From positions 1 through 5,939 of the forward strand of contig JAUXBD010000112.1 in the NCBI GenBank assembly GCA_030619585.1: a stretch of DNA of 5,939 nucleotides, in the 5' to 3' direction. Origin of the DNA: Desulfobacteraceae bacterium (GTDB lineage: Bacteria > Desulfobacterota > Desulfobacteria > Desulfobacterales > SURF-7). The position numbers and the translations under genes are program-made. This document shows, one piece after another, positions 5,902 through 5,939 of this stretch (its first letter is position 1; the number at the start of each line of letters is the position of its first letter). A model generated the notes under the pieces. The model ran no database searches. It was not told the DNA's origin and worked only from the letters and a program-made list of their open reading frames with translations.

Positions 5902-5939
5902 ACTTAGATCAGCCTGAGTGCTCACCATTACTGCAACAG
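5902..5939 (+). pseudogene. Out-of-frame remnant of the RND permease continuing past the stop
   Basis: From 5918, in the frame shifted +1 relative to the permease gene, the sequence reads VLTITAT. This fits the beta strand that in AcrB/HAE1-type proteins follows the VDRxR segment (family form RVxxVTAxVD). In homologues as I remember them, about 17 codons separate the VA(K/Q) end from this strand, but here only 19 bases do. This suggests a net loss of about 32 bases, which is not a multiple of three. The window ends within this stretch, so whether the rest of the gene follows cannot be seen. Confidence 0.55.

Overview
The window looks like a stretch of Gram-negative chromosome: a lipoprotein-type outer membrane channel, an inner-membrane-anchored periplasmic adaptor and an RND permease make up a tripartite efflux system, and this needs two membranes. 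The protein style (a MarR regulator with a GTGEL...EVHTI...PGINITEL core, beside OMF, adaptor and RND genes) reminds me of sulfate-reducing Desulfobacterota (former Deltaproteobacteria). That is an impression from family knowledge, not something the sequence proves. All genes are on the + strand.

Layout. Positions 1-180 hold the last 59 codons of a GNAT-family N-acetyltransferase whose start lies outside the window. Positions 181-341 are AT-rich and intergenic, with a candidate sigma70-type promoter and an imperfect palindrome overlapping it. Positions 342-761 encode a small MarR-family regulator whose true 5' end is uncertain: the only start codon in the open frame is a poorly placed TTG, while an ATG 45 bases upstream is in frame but cut off by a TAA. 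Positions 762-905 are intergenic and carry an unusual element: two arrays of a degenerate 9-base repeat (core TTGGTT) facing each other, which can fold into a long hairpin. Positions 906-2345 encode the outer membrane factor, 2342-3511 the adaptor and 3508-5901 the RND permease. Both junctions in this trio are ATGA stop/start overlaps, so the three genes form a translationally coupled operon.

The permease reading frame stops at 797 residues, where family members usually have about 1,030-1,050. It ends in the second periplasmic loop, before TM8-TM12. Past the stop, another frame resumes a recognisable RND strand (VLTITAT), so the gene appears to be broken by a frame-disrupting lesion rather than naturally short. 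The last 38 bases of the window are all that is visible beyond the stop.

If intact, the system would work as follows: the MarR protein senses a ligand and derepresses the operon, the permease takes substrates from the inner membrane or periplasm using the proton gradient, and the adaptor couples it to the outer membrane channel. As the sequence stands, the permease lacks half of its membrane domain, and pumping by this copy is doubtful unless the lesion is a sequencing or assembly error. I see no CRISPR array, rRNA, tRNA, insertion sequence or clearly new system. The points most worth following up are the hairpin repeat, the broken permease and the disrupted 5' end of the regulator.
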